Source of the DNA: Nesterenkonia sphaerica
GTDB taxonomy: Bacteria; Actinomycetota; Actinomycetes; Actinomycetales; Micrococcaceae
DNA length: 64,000 nt
NCBI RefSeq assembly: GCF_005771565.1
Contig: NZ_VAWA01000001.1
Span: forward strand, 301-64,300
Direction: 5' to 3'
A program made the translations under genes and the position numbers. This document shows, in pieces, positions 10,332 to 19,331 of this stretch (positions within the stretch are counted from its first letter, which is position 1; each line of letters opens with the position of its first letter). The notes under the pieces are model-generated. The model ran no database searches, had not been told where the DNA came from, and worked only from the letters and a program-made list of their open reading frames with translations.

Positions 10332-11189
10332 TCATCCGGTGAGTGAGCCGCCGGAGGCCACCAGCTGCACAGCAAGGACCAACGCCGCACACATCACCAG
10401 CCGGAACAGCACTCGCCCGGAATGGCCGGTGTGGACCAGTCTCACCGTGGCCACGGCCACCAGCACCACCACGCCGAAGAGCAGCCATGCCAGAGCCGGA
10501 ACTTCGTCCGGCCGGCCGTGCGCAGGGCCCAGGGTGGCGGAGAGTCCTCCGAGGAAGACGGTCGCTGCAGCGATGCGGGCAGAGCGGCGCCCGCCCATCC
10601 GATGCGGCAGCCCCCGTATGCCGGTGCGAGCGTCGTCGTCGAGGTCCGGCAGCACATTGGTCAGGTGCAGGGCAGCGCCTAAGGCAGCCCCGGTCAGCCA
10701 TGCCCAGGGGGCGGCGAGTTGCGGTTCCGCGGAGGAGAGGGTGGCCAGGGAGGGGAAGAGTCCGAAGCTGAAAATGTAGGGCAGAATCGAGAACCGGGTG
10801 GCTTTCAGACCCAGGTTGTAACTCCAGGCGGAGCAGAGGAAGGCGGCGTGGGCCACCAGGAGTCCCAGCCCCACAAGTGCGGAGAAGGCCAGTGCGGCAG
10901 CGAACGATCCTGCGGCCGCGAACCACGCAGCCCGCACCGTGATCTCACCCCGGGCCAGAGGTTTGTCGCGGCGGCCCACCGTCCGGTCCCGTCCGGCGTC
11001 CAGCGCGTCGTTCGATATCCCCACCGAGAGCTGACCGGCGAAGACGGAGACCACCATCAGCACGGCACTGACGGGGCTGACGCCACTGGCCAGTGCCAAA
11101 CCGGCCGCTAGCGCGGTCACCACCAGGGTGGGCCCAGGGTGTGAGGATCTCCACAGACCGCTGACTGTCCGCGCCGCTGCTCCGATCAT
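10332..11189 (-). CDS. UbiA-family prenyltransferase
   Basis: A 285-aa membrane enzyme with about eight helices. Both Asp-rich motifs are present: SNDALDAGRD near residue 57 and DLDDDARTGIRGLPHRMG near residue 182, which bind the Mg-prenyl diphosphate. UbiA enzymes attach isoprenoid chains to aromatic acceptors. The gene converges on the polyketide synthase/methyltransferase/monooxygenase block, so prenylation of that product is attractive, although a menaquinone or other quinone role is also possible. The ATG at 11189 has GAGACT six bases upstream. Confidence 0.87.
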   Translation of the reverse strand: MIGAAARTVSGLWRSSHPGPTLVVTALAAGLALASGVSPVSAVLMVVSVFAGQLSVGISNDALDAGRDRTVGRRDKPLARGEITVRAAWFAAAGSFAAALAFSALVGLGLLVAHAAFLCSAWSYNLGLKATRFSILPYIFSFGLFPSLATLSSAEPQLAAPWAWLTGAALGAALHLTNVLPDLDDDARTGIRGLPHRMGGRRSARIAAATVFLGGLSATLGPAHGRPDEVPALAWLLFGVVVLVAVATVRLVHTGHSGRVLFRLVMCAALVLAVQLVASGGSLTG

Positions 11190-11201
11190 GGGGCCAGTCT
11201 C
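11190..11201 (-). promoter_or_regulatory. -10-like element of UbiA gene
   Basis: Minus-strand GAGACT (11201-11196), six bases, then the ATG at 11189. The same hexamer with the same spacing precedes the divergent ATPase gene. Confidence 0.4.
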
Positions 11202-11252
11202 TCACTGGCCGCCACAGAGGAGTTCCGCCGTGACGGCCTGCTGGTGATGAGG

Positions 11253-11264
11253 GAGACTAGGCAG
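11253..11264 (+). promoter_or_regulatory. -10-like element of ABC-class ATPase gene
   Basis: GAGACT at 11253-11258, six bases, then ATG at 11265; it mirrors the divergent UbiA promoter and favours ATG 11265 over the GTG at 11244. Confidence 0.4.
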
Positions 11265-13019
11265 ATGACAGACCGCTCTCCTTTGGAACGCACCCTGCTC
11301 TCAGTCGACGGTCGCGGATACGGCGGGTATAAGAAGATCGCTGGGAGCCACCGCCTCGGGGCCTTCACCCTGTACGTGGACAAGGTGCAGGTGGATCCGT
11401 TCGCTCCGCCGTCGCTGATGCGCCTCAGTGTTCCCCGGGTGGAAGCCGGGCTCCCGGAGCAGCTGGTGGACGACCGTCTGGGCCGCATCGCCGTCGGCGA
11501 CTTCCTCACCCGCGCCTTCGCGGAGGCGGCACACTCCCGTAACGCATCCGGGGACACCGGCCCCAGAAGCCCGGTGAGCATCGGCACCCCAGGACAGCAG
11601 GTGCTGGAACGCTCAAGTGTGCAGATTTCACCAGAGACCGTCGAGGCCCGGATAGCGGTGGAGCTACCCGCTGCTGGGCGCAAAGCCCTGGGCAAGAAGG
11701 CAGTACGCCTGCTCACCCAGCAGCTTCCGGAGATCGCAGCTGCCGCGCTCCTGCACCGCTCGCTGGACGCCCAGGCCCTGGAGGACCACGTGCGCCTTTA
11801 CCGCGATCAGGAGTACCTGCGGAGGCAGTTGGCCGAACATCACTTAGTGAGCTTTGTGGGCGACGGCGCCACTCTCGCCCGCCGCTCCGGCGACTCGGAC
11901 CGCCCGCTGGAACAGGGTGTGGTGGCGTTCTCCAGCCCGGAGTCGCTGCGCACCCGATTCACCCTGCCCAGCGGGCGGGAGGTCTCCGGGATGGGCGTCC
12001 CGGCCGGAGTCACCGTTATTGTCGGTGGCGGCTACCACGGAAAGTCAACGCTGCTGCGGGCGATGGAACGTGGGGTCTATTCGCATATCGCCGGAGATGG
12101 ACGGGAATGGGTCCTCACTCGGGAGGAGGCTGTCTCCATCCGGGCCGAAGACGGGCGCGCGGTGACCGGGGTCGACATTTCGCCCTTTATCGCCGGGCTG
12201 CCCTCCGGCACAGACACCGCGGCGTTCAGCACCACCAACGCCTCTGGGTCCACCTCGCAGGCGGCGAATCTGGTGGAAGCGGTCGAGGCTGGGGCCACTG
12301 CGCTGCTGATCGACGAGGACACCTCGGCCACCAACTTCATGATCCGCGATGAGCGCATGCGTCAACTGATCCCGGCTGAACGTGAACCGATCACCCCCTT
12401 TGTCGAGCGCGTGCGCCCCCTGTTGACCGAACGCGGGGTCTCCACGGTGCTCGTCGCCGGCGGCTCCGGGGCGTTTTTTGAGGTGGCCGACCATGTGATC
12501 GCCCTCCAGGACTACCGGCTGCAGGACGTCACAGGGCACGCCCGCCGGATTGCGGCTGAGCACTCATCGTCCGGTACGGTCTCCGCGACGGCGCCGAATG
12601 CGGCCCCCAGCGCTGGCAGCTCAGGCCGAATCTTCGGCTCCTCCCGAGGCCGGAGGCTGAGCCAGGACGCGCTGCGGCCGGACGGTAAGACCAAGCCGGC
12701 ACGGGCCAAGGGACGGGATACCGTCCAGTTCGGCAAGGAGCTGATCGATCTGGCCGCGCTGGCCCAAGTAGTGGACCCTGCGCAGACAGAAGCCATCGCC
12801 AAAGCCATGGACCGGATCGCCGAGGCCGCCGACGGCACCCAGGAACTCAGCACACTGGTGGCCGAGATCATGGACCAGATTCACCAGCGGGGGTTGGACG
12901 TGCTCTCACCGCACCGCGGACATCCCGGGCACCTGGCCCGGCCCCGTGCGCATGAGATCCATGCTGCGGTGAATCGTTACCGCCGGGTGAAGTTAGCCGG
13001 CGGAGCAGACGCTCACTGA
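11265..13019 (+). CDS. ABC-class predicted ATPase (COG3044)
   Basis: A 584-aa soluble protein of the family annotated as predicted ATPase of the ABC class. Walker A is VGGGYHGKSTLLRAM near residue 250, the signature-like region is NASGSTSQAANLVEAVEAG, and Walker B is ALLIDEDTSATNFM followed by VLVAGGSGAFFEVADHVI (H-loop region). There are no membrane segments and no transporter partner nearby, so it is not a classical importer or exporter. The physiological role of the family is unknown. The C-terminal 150 residues are more variable, with a Ser/Ala-rich linker. It converges with thiO, overlapping by 7 bp at the stops. Confidence 0.82.
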   Translation: MTDRSPLERTLLSVDGRGYGGYKKIAGSHRLGAFTLYVDKVQVDPFAPPSLMRLSVPRVEAGLPEQLVDDRLGRIAVGDFLTRAFAEAAHSRNASGDTGPRSPVSIGTPGQQVLERSSVQISPETVEARIAVELPAAGRKALGKKAVRLLTQQLPEIAAAALLHRSLDAQALEDHVRLYRDQEYLRRQLAEHHLVSFVGDGATLARRSGDSDRPLEQGVVAFSSPESLRTRFTLPSGREVSGMGVPAGVTVIVGGGYHGKSTLLRAMERGVYSHIAGDGREWVLTREEAVSIRAEDGRAVTGVDISPFIAGLPSGTDTAAFSTTNASGSTSQAANLVEAVEAGATALLIDEDTSATNFMIRDERMRQLIPAEREPITPFVERVRPLLTERGVSTVLVAGGSGAFFEVADHVIALQDYRLQDVTGHARRIAAEHSSSGTVSATAPNAAPSAGSSGRIFGSSRGRRLSQDALRPDGKTKPARAKGRDTVQFGKELIDLAALAQVVDPAQTEAIAKAMDRIAEAADGTQELSTLVAEIMDQIHQRGLDVLSPHRGHPGHLARPRAHEIHAAVNRYRRVKLAGGADAH

Positions 13020-14242
13020 CCTCGGGTGAGCGCGCAGGCCTCAAGGTGGGCGGCGTCGTCGGCAGTGAGCTGCGTATGGTTCAGCAGCGCGGCAGCGAGC
13101 CGGGCAGCCAGCGGCGCCAGCAGAATGCCGTGCCGGTGGTAGCCGGTGCTGATGACCAGTGGAGCGCCGCCCGAGGACAGTCCCAGGTACGGGCGATCAT
13201 CAGGAGTGCCAGGACGAGCCCGGGTGGTGATTTCAACCAGTTCAGACTCCCGCACCGCTGGCAGCACAGCCGCCGCGTCCTCGAGCAGCTCAGCTACGCT
13301 CCCGGCATGAGTTCCCGCCATACCGTCCTCCCGGGAGGAGGCGCCCACCAGCAGCCCGAGGGGCTCCAAGGGGTCGTGAGCGTCTCGTGGGACCAGGTAG
13401 ACGGCACGTCCACCCACTCGGGCGCGAACGGTCGCCGAGATCAGCCCAGTCTCTCCTGCCAGCTGTTCCGGTCGTAGGCGGAGCCGGATCACGTCCCCGT
13501 AAACAGGCCGCAACTCCAGGCGGTTGCGCTCCGGCAGCCCGCTGATCTGCGCGTACCCGAGCCCGGGCGCCAACACCGCTGCGCTGAAGTCCTCAGCTGC
13601 GGCGTCGTCGAAATACAGACGCATCCCGGAGTGGCCGTACGTCTCCGCGCTGACCACTCGGCGGGGGAGCCACTGCGCCTGAGCACCGGCGCCGGGGAAG
13701 TGGCGTTCGCTGAGCGGCGCGTTCAGTGCTTGAGTGACGCACCGGAGGAGCTGACGGGGGTTGACCTGGTGATCGCCGGGGACGTCCCAGGCCTTAGCCA
13801 GACCCGGCTGCAGGGCTGGCTCCCGCCGGCGCAGCGCGGAGCTGGTAAGCGGGCTGACTTCCATGCCGTGCGCCTGCTGGATGTTGACCAGCTCAGCCAC
13901 TGCGGCCCGGTCGCCTGGGTCGGCGGCAACCAAGAGGGTTCCGTTCTCGCGGTAACCCGAGGGCACTCCGGCAGCGCGTTCCAAGACCTTAATGAACTCC
14001 GGGTACTCTGCGCGGGAGGCGGTCATCAGGCGCCATAGCTGCTGCTGGCCGAACTGGACTTCGCTGATCGGCGCGAGCATTCCCGCTGCTGCATAGGAAG
14101 CTTCCGCGCCCGGGGCCGGGTCGATGATGGTCACGTGGTGTCCGGTCACCCGCAGCTGCCAGGCGGTCAGGAGCCCGACGACGCCGCCGCCCACCACTGC
14201 AGTGCGGGCTCCAGTCGTTTGCGGTGCAGCAGATTCGGCCAT
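13013..14242 (-). CDS. thiO: glycine oxidase ThiO
   Basis: A 409-aa FAD-dependent D-amino-acid-oxidase-fold enzyme that oxidises glycine to the iminoglycine used by ThiG. The dinucleotide motif VVGGGVVGLLTAWQL lies near residue 16, YAAAGMLAP follows as in ThiO proteins, and the C-terminal RPYLGLS...GYHRHGILLAPLAARL is the substrate/FAD segment. The gene is 6.5 kb from thiSGF and in the same orientation, so the thiamine genes here are dispersed. A minus-strand TAGGCT eight bases upstream of the ATG may be its -10. Confidence 0.9.
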   Translation of the reverse strand: MAESAAPQTTGARTAVVGGGVVGLLTAWQLRVTGHHVTIIDPAPGAEASYAAAGMLAPISEVQFGQQQLWRLMTASRAEYPEFIKVLERAAGVPSGYRENGTLLVAADPGDRAAVAELVNIQQAHGMEVSPLTSSALRRREPALQPGLAKAWDVPGDHQVNPRQLLRCVTQALNAPLSERHFPGAGAQAQWLPRRVVSAETYGHSGMRLYFDDAAAEDFSAAVLAPGLGYAQISGLPERNRLELRPVYGDVIRLRLRPEQLAGETGLISATVRARVGGRAVYLVPRDAHDPLEPLGLLVGASSREDGMAGTHAGSVAELLEDAAAVLPAVRESELVEITTRARPGTPDDRPYLGLSSGGAPLVISTGYHRHGILLAPLAARLAAALLNHTQLTADDAAHLEACALTRGQ

Positions 14243-14470
14243 AGCTCACCAGCCTACGTTCTCCGGTACCCACCGGGCGGGTGTGCCAGCACGCCCATCC
14301 TGCTGGCGCTGTGCCTTCCGGGGCAGGCCCCCGACTCAGTTGACCCCGCCGTTCCGGTGCCACCTGACGCTATAGCGCGGGGTAGAACGGATAGGGCAGG
14401 GTTATCTGCTGATGGAAGCAACAGCCGCATTGAGCCGCCCACGTGCGACTCTGCAATGGCGTGCATCACA

Positions 14471-14476
14471 TAGAGT
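14471..14476 (+). promoter_or_regulatory. probable -10 element of esterase gene
   Basis: TAGAGT lies 34 bases before the GTG at 14510; no convincing -35 is visible. A TGACGTCA palindrome (14488-14495) falls in the presumed 5' leader, just ahead of a strong AAGGAGG ribosome site. The rest of the 14243-14509 gap shows nothing recognisable. Confidence 0.35.
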
Positions 14477-14509
14477 GAACTGACCTGTGACGTCAGTAAG
14501 GAGGCCGCG

Positions 14510-15496
14510 GTGAGCGCCCACCCCATCCCACCCTGGGATCCGGAACTGGTTGAGGCGCTGGCAGAGACTCGCGCCACCAGACCCGCGTTCTCCCCAGCGA
14601 CGCTGGATCAGCTGCGGCGTGAACTGGCCGACGGAACTCCCGGTGAGCCCCCGCCAGACTTGAGCGCTGGCGGGAGGGTCAAGGTCGAAGAACGGCAGAT
14701 CCCCGGTCCCTATGGGGCCCCGGACATCACGGTGCTGATCCTCACGCCCGCCGAGGCGGCCGGAACTACAGCGGGCATCTATTACATTCACGGCGGCGGT
14801 ATGGTGATGGGCACTCGCCGGAACGGCGTGGAGTCCCTTGTCAGTTATGCCGCAGAAGGGCTGGCCACCGTGGTGTCGGTGGAGTACCGTCTCGCGCCAG
14901 AGCACCCGCATCCTGCACCGGTGCAGGACTGCTACGCGGGTCTGGTGTGGACTGCACAGAACGCCTCAGCTCTGGGAATCGAGCCGGCACGGCTGCTCAT
15001 CGCCGGCACCAGCGCCGGCGGTGGTCTCGCGGCCGGCACTGCCCTGATGGCCCGGGACCTCAGCTATCCGGCGTTGTCGCACCAGGTGCTCGTCGCTCCA
15101 ATGCTCGATGACCGGATCCAGACCCCCAGCAGTCAGATGCTCGACGGCGCGGGGTCCTGGGACAGAGAAGAGAACCGCAAGGGCTGGACTGCCCTGCTGG
15201 GCAACCAGCGCGGCGGGCCGGATGTGTCACCCTACGCCGCTGCCGCACGCGCCGAAGACCTCTCCGGCCTTCCGCGCACCTACCTGGACTGCGGCTCCTC
15301 CGAAACCTTCCGCGACGAGGTCCTGGACTACGCGCAGCGACTCTCAGCCGCCGGGGTCAGTGTTGACCTGCATATGTGGGGAGGGGGTTTCCACTGTTTC
15401 GATTCCGCTGTCCCGCAGGCACAGATGTCACGGACCTCGGCCTCCGTGCGGGACGCCTTCCTCCGGCGAGCGCTGGCCGAGCGACCTTCTCAGTGA
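14510..15496 (+). CDS. alpha/beta hydrolase, hormone-sensitive-lipase family
   Basis: A 328-aa esterase. The oxyanion-hole motif HGGG (YYIHGGGMVMG, near residue 94) and nucleophile elbow GTSAGGG (near 166) identify the HSL/family IV group; the catalytic Asp is expected near DCGSSETFRDE and the His is in GGGFHCFD. There is no signal peptide. The GTG start follows an AAGGAGG ribosome site with 7-nt spacing. The substrate is unknown, probably short-chain esters. Confidence 0.88.
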   Translation: MSAHPIPPWDPELVEALAETRATRPAFSPATLDQLRRELADGTPGEPPPDLSAGGRVKVEERQIPGPYGAPDITVLILTPAEAAGTTAGIYYIHGGGMVMGTRRNGVESLVSYAAEGLATVVSVEYRLAPEHPHPAPVQDCYAGLVWTAQNASALGIEPARLLIAGTSAGGGLAAGTALMARDLSYPALSHQVLVAPMLDDRIQTPSSQMLDGAGSWDREENRKGWTALLGNQRGGPDVSPYAAAARAEDLSGLPRTYLDCGSSETFRDEVLDYAQRLSAAGVSVDLHMWGGGFHCFDSAVPQAQMSRTSASVRDAFLRRALAERPSQ

Positions 15497-15590
15497 GCAT
15501 CCCGGGCTTAGGTCACGGCAAGCTCAGACGTATCGACTTCGGCTGGCTGAACCCATCCAACGGCACGCCGGCTAGGGCGCCACCTCGTGG

Positions 15591-16382
15591 CTACTTGTCT
15601 GCGGTGTCTTGCCGTTCACCCGTATCGGGGGAACCCGAGCTGCGGTCACCGCTCTCGTTGGAATCCTGGTTCCGGGGGTTGCGAACCAAGAAATACATCG
15701 CTGTCATGGTGATCAGACCAGCAACTATCGCAGCCGGCACAACACCCTCTTCACCAACGAGATCCTCAAGGAACGTCCGTGCATCGGATTCCGGAACCGC
15801 CAGAGCCAGGACCACGAACGTCGCCACGACGACAGTGGCCAGGGTCTCCCCCAGCCGCTGGCGCCACCGAGTTCTCCCTTTATTAGCCAGAGACTCACCG
15901 GCTTTAGCTACCTGCTTAGCGCGCAGAACTCGTAAGGCGCCCACACTGCGCAGGACGCGGAACAGCTGCATGGGGCCGATGCTGAAGATGACCGCCAGAA
16001 CCGCTGCAAGTGTGAGACCAATAAGCCACCAGTTGCGCCGCACCCAGTCAATCTTCTTCGGCGAAAGGAGAAAGAAGACCACAGTCTCGAAGACCAGCAC
16101 AGCGGTAGCCAGCCACAGTCCTACATGCCCGATCATCTCAAAGGGTTCATCCAGCAGGGTGAGGAATACGGCCGGAACCGAGGCGATGGCAGCGATCATC
16201 ACCGGCCATGCCAACCAGTTTTCCCACCGTTCTCGGACCTTTTCGACCCGCTTTTCGTCGGAATTGCCTACAGCAGCAGCACTGAGTTCCCTCGCCTCCG
16301 CAGGTGCTTGGTGGACAACTTTCTTGACACGGTCAGGTGTCGTCTCGTCGTCAGGGTTCTGCGGAGAGTGAGAGGAGATCAC
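15591..16382 (-). CDS. voltage-sensor-like membrane protein
   Basis: A 263-aa membrane protein. After a polar N terminus of about 55 residues there are helices near 55-77, 85-107 and 116-135, then an Arg-rich repeat (FRVLRSVGALRVLRAKQV) that looks like an S4 voltage-sensor segment, then two helices near 180-200 and 215-235 and a charged tail. No K-channel filter (TVGYG type) is seen between the last helices, so it could be a degenerate or pore-altered ion-channel relative. Assignment rests on pattern only. The GTG start has TATCGT seven bases upstream. Confidence 0.55.
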   Translation of the reverse strand: MISSHSPQNPDDETTPDRVKKVVHQAPAEARELSAAAVGNSDEKRVEKVRERWENWLAWPVMIAAIASVPAVFLTLLDEPFEMIGHVGLWLATAVLVFETVVFFLLSPKKIDWVRRNWWLIGLTLAAVLAVIFSIGPMQLFRVLRSVGALRVLRAKQVAKAGESLANKGRTRWRQRLGETLATVVVATFVVLALAVPESDARTFLEDLVGEEGVVPAAIVAGLITMTAMYFLVRNPRNQDSNESGDRSSGSPDTGERQDTADK

Positions 16383-16518
16383 GCCTGAAACGATACCCCG
16401 CCCACGTACTCCCGGAGATCAGGAGAGCGACTCTCCTCTATGGGAGAGGGCTCTGATCTGGGGTTTCTCTGAGTTTCGGTACTCTTGCGGACTCGCAACC
16501 CGCAGTCGACGAACTGAG

Positions 16519-16589
16519 AGCGGCTGACGGGAATCGAACCCGCGTCGTCTGCTTGGGAAGCAGAAGCTTTGCCATTAAGCTACAGCCGC
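16519..16589 (-). tRNA. tRNA-Gly (anticodon CCC)
   Basis: Read on the minus strand the gene forms a cloverleaf: the acceptor stem GCGGCTG pairs with CAGCCGC, the D arm contains TAGCTTAATGGCA, the anticodon stem TCTGC/GCAGA encloses loop TTCCCAA (anticodon CCC), and the T arm holds GGGTTCGAATCCC. The discriminator is T and CCA is not encoded. It decodes GGG glycine codons. Confidence 0.95.
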
Positions 16590-16659
16590 TGGAGCGCCGC
16601 CAAGAGGGCCAGTTGTTCCACCGTGGCGGCGTAGTGCTCAAGTGTACCCCGGGTACGGA

Positions 16660-16673
16660 TAAACTCTGCGCAT
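16660..16673 (+). promoter_or_regulatory. -10 element, near-leaderless start
   Basis: TAAACT at 16660-16665 lies eight bases before the ATG at 16674. Confidence 0.4.
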
Positions 16674-17279
16674 ATGACCGCACCATCACCCGCCACCGAG
16701 ATCAGCTTCGTTCCCCTGCGCCCTGAGGATGACGACGACGCCGCTGCCCTGAGTGATTTCCTCACCGCTCAGCGGTATCCCTTCCACGTCAGTCCAGAGC
16801 TGAGGCCTGAACACGTCAGGTCCGGTCTTCGTGAGGGACGCTACGGGCGCAACCCCGGCCATTACGCCACCGATGCAGCTGCCGAGACCGACCACCGGGG
16901 ATGGTGGGTGTGGGCAGATTCCATTCGCCTGGGCGTCGTCGTGCTGGAAGACCTGACCGAGGGCGCGCCGCTGTTTGATCTGCGGCTGGCGGAGGCGCAC
17001 CGAGGCCGCGGCTGGGGGCCTGCGGTGCTGCAGGGCCTGACCCGTGTGGTGTTTGAGACCTATCCCGAGGTGGACCGGCTCGAGGGCCAGACGCGCGAGG
17101 ACAACATCGCCATGCGCAAGGTATTCCTGCGGGCCGGGTTCATCAAGGAGGCGCACTACCGCCGTGGCTGGCCGGTGGAAGGTCAGGAGTCGGTGGCCTC
17201 GGTGGCGTATGCGATCCTGCGTCAGGACTGGGTGTCCGGGCAGACCACCACATTCCAGTGGGAGGACCTCGCGGTCTGA
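16674..17279 (+). CDS. GNAT-family N-acetyltransferase
   Basis: A 201-aa acetyltransferase of the RimJ/RimL type. The acetyl-CoA site is AEAHRGRGWGPAVLQGL (about residues 106-122), followed by the typical EGQTREDNIAMRKVFLRAGF segment near 138-157. Such enzymes acetylate protein N termini, ribosomal proteins or small amines; the substrate is unknown. Its stop lies inside a 16-bp palindrome shared with the convergent DUF2200 gene. Confidence 0.85.
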   Translation: MTAPSPATEISFVPLRPEDDDDAAALSDFLTAQRYPFHVSPELRPEHVRSGLREGRYGRNPGHYATDAAAETDHRGWWVWADSIRLGVVVLEDLTEGAPLFDLRLAEAHRGRGWGPAVLQGLTRVVFETYPEVDRLEGQTREDNIAMRKVFLRAGFIKEAHYRRGWPVEGQESVASVAYAILRQDWVSGQTTTFQWEDLAV

Positions 17280-17292
17280 GCGCCGGCGCTCA
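17277..17292. repeat. 16-bp perfect palindrome containing both stop codons
   Basis: TGAGCGCCGGCGCTCA reads the same on both strands. Its first TGA is the GNAT stop and, on the other strand, its first TGA is the DUF2200 stop. It may act as a small bidirectional terminator hairpin. Confidence 0.6.
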
Positions 17293-17640
17293 GCTGCGCA
17301 GGATCTTCTCCATTGCTTTTCCGCGCGCCAGCTCGTCGATCAGTTTGTCCAGGTAGCGGATCTCCTGCATCAGCGGCTCCTGAATCTCTTCCACCCGGAT
17401 GCCGCAGATGACCCCAGTGATCTGCACGCGGCGGGGATTGAGCTCGGGGGCCTCGGCGAAGAACGTTTCAAAGTCCTTTTCCGCTTGAAGCTGGGATTCC
17501 AACTGGTCCTGTGAGTACCCGGTCAGCCAGCGGATGATCTGATCCACCTCATCTTTGGTCCGGCCCTTGCGCTCAGCCTTGGTCACATAATGCGGATAGA
17601 CCTGCGCCACGGCCATGGTGTAGATGGAATGCTTGGTCAT
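17290..17640 (-). CDS. DUF2200-family protein
   Basis: A 116-aa soluble protein. The pattern [42 protein letters not shown], with a C-terminal [33 protein letters not shown], matches the DUF2200 family, whose function is unknown. ATG 17640 is chosen because AGGAG lies seven bases upstream and the family begins here. It lies just downstream of the BASS transporter, probably in the same transcript. Confidence 0.85.
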   Translation of the reverse strand: MTKHSIYTMAVAQVYPHYVTKAERKGRTKDEVDQIIRWLTGYSQDQLESQLQAEKDFETFFAEAPELNPRRVQITGVICGIRVEEIQEPLMQEIRYLDKLIDELARGKAMEKILRS

Positions 17641-17663
17641 GAACCGCTCCTGTGTCTCGCCGG

Positions 17664-18614
17664 TCAGGTGGCAACCGGGGTGGCGCTGGCGTCGTCGGGC
17701 TGGGACTGCGGCTGCGGTGTCTTCGGCCGACGCGCGCCCCAGAAGGAGGCCAGCAGACCCCCGGAGATGTTGTGCCATACCGAGAATATCGCGCCCGGCA
17801 GCGCTGCCTCAGGTGAGAAGTGCGCCCCGGCCAGACCGGCGGCAAGTCCGGAGTTCTGCATGCCGACTTCCACCGAGACCGCTCGGCGGGTGGGCACTGG
17901 GGCCTTGGTCAGCATCGCGGCCCCATAGCCGATGGTGTACCCGAGCAGATTGTGCAGCACCACTCCGATGAGCAGCAGCGCCCCCGCAGAAGCCAGGACT
18001 TCAGAGGAGCCTGCGACCACCGCCAGCACCACGTAGGTGATGCCCATGACCGAGATCCACGGCAGCGCAGGCTGGAGGCCCTGCACAATCCGGGGCAGCA
18101 GCAGGCGCAGCAGCACCCCGCCGATCACCGGAATCAGCACGATTCGCACAATGTCCCATGCCATATCGCCTGCGGGGACGGGGAGGTACTGACCGGCCAG
18201 CCACAGCGCCAGCAGCGGAGTCAGCAGCGGTGAGAGCAGGGTGGAGAGCGAGGTCATGGTGACGGAGAGGGCGACGTCGCCCCGCGCCAAGTAGGTCACC
18301 ACGTTCGAGCTGGTGCCGCCGGGGACGGAACCCACCAGGATCAGGCCTGCGGCAAGTGCAGGAGGCAGTTGGAGGGCCCACGCAATGCCAAAGGCCAGCA
18401 GTGGCATAAAGCCGAATTGGAAGGCCACCCCGGCCAGCACAGGCAGGGGTCGTTTGATGACCAGCAGGAAGTCGGGCAGCGTCAGGGTCAGGCCCATCCC
18501 GAACATGATGATCATCAGTGCGTAGGTGATTCCAGCACCCAGAGGAGCGAACGTTGCTGGGGCCAGCAGCGCCAGTGCGGCCCCGGCGATGATCAGCAGC
18601 GGGAAAACGGTCAC
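17664..18614 (-). CDS. bile acid:sodium symporter (BASS) family transporter
   Basis: A membrane protein of about 316 aa with nine or ten helices. The BASS signatures are [13 protein letters not shown] near residue 37 and [24 protein letters not shown] near residue 96, which form the sodium sites. Bacterial members carry organic anions such as pantoate or keto acids. An in-frame stop lies 16 codons before the GTG at 18614 and no ATG is available, so this GTG is the best start. The C terminus is polar and Pro/Gln-rich. Confidence 0.85.
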   Translation of the reverse strand: MTVFPLLIIAGAALALLAPATFAPLGAGITYALMIIMFGMGLTLTLPDFLLVIKRPLPVLAGVAFQFGFMPLLAFGIAWALQLPPALAAGLILVGSVPGGTSSNVVTYLARGDVALSVTMTSLSTLLSPLLTPLLALWLAGQYLPVPAGDMAWDIVRIVLIPVIGGVLLRLLLPRIVQGLQPALPWISVMGITYVVLAVVAGSSEVLASAGALLLIGVVLHNLLGYTIGYGAAMLTKAPVPTRRAVSVEVGMQNSGLAAGLAGAHFSPEAALPGAIFSVWHNISGGLLASFWGARRPKTPQPQSQPDDASATPVAT

Positions 18615-18887
18615 CGCCAGCTTGGCGCTGCGTGGGGATTGGTCCGCCGGCGTCGCCGGCTAGGTGCGCGAGGGGAAAGTGTCGGTCATAGCACTCATGC
18701 TCTGCCGCGAGGACGGGCCAGTCAACGCTGCGGACACCCCTTCTTAGCATGTGGACCGCCGGACGCGCCCCCTTCGGTGAGACGCCCACAATCCCTCCCT
18801 GGGCCGATGTGCTTGGTCCGTCCAGGGTATTCTGACCACCCATTCCTGGGGCAGAATGGTGTGAACGTCGACGAGCGGAGATGTGAG

Positions 18888-19193
18888 ATGAGCGCCCAGC
18901 GGGGGAACAGGAAACGAGGCAGACCCGGCGTCTTCCGGCTGCTCATGGCCGGCCTGACGGTGGCGGCGGTGGCGAAGGAACTCCGCAAGGAGCCGGATGA
19001 GCGCACGTGGAACGGCCAAGTAGCCGGGTTCGTGCCCTATGACTTCCGGATGCCGACGCTGGAGCGGGTCAAGGAGCGCATGTGGGACCCCGAGGGCGAC
19101 CACCTCATCAGTCCACACGTCTTCGGCGTCGGGTGGACGGTCAACCTCGGTAGGGTGGTCGCCCTGGCGAAGCGCCGCGGCGACGCCCACTAA
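18888..19193 (+). CDS. DUF5808 domain protein
   Basis: A 101-aa protein with a basic N terminus, one hydrophobic segment (about residues 17-29), then the conserved block VPYDFRMPTLERVKERMWDPE...HVFGVGWTVNLGRVV that defines DUF5808, an actinobacterial domain of unknown function. ATG 18888 has GGAG seven bases upstream. A longer in-frame extension to 18369 overlaps the divergent transporter and is rejected. Confidence 0.75.
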   Translation: MSAQRGNRKRGRPGVFRLLMAGLTVAAVAKELRKEPDERTWNGQVAGFVPYDFRMPTLERVKERMWDPEGDHLISPHVFGVGWTVNLGRVVALAKRRGDAH

Positions 19194-19319
19194 CCGGCAG
19201 AGAATCTCTCGGAGGTGCTGCGGCGGAGAACGCCAGTCTGCACCGGGTGAGCGGTTTGAATGTCCTCTGGATGCCCCACGGTTTCGATGCCCGACCGGTT
19301 GCAGGTAGGTGCCTGACGA

Positions 19320-19331
19320 TAGCGTTGAGTC
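19320..19331 (+). promoter_or_regulatory. -10 element, leaderless start
   Basis: TAGCGT at 19320-19325, six bases, then ATG at 19332. Confidence 0.5.

Noticed and set aside
18646-18660. GCCGGCGTCGCCGGC palindrome upstream of the BASS gene.
   Set aside because: The loop would be a single base; in a GC-rich genome such a palindrome is weak evidence for an operator or terminator.
18369-18887. Upstream extension of the DUF5808 frame.
   Set aside because: Antisense to the BASS transporter; homology and the ribosome site place the start at 18888.
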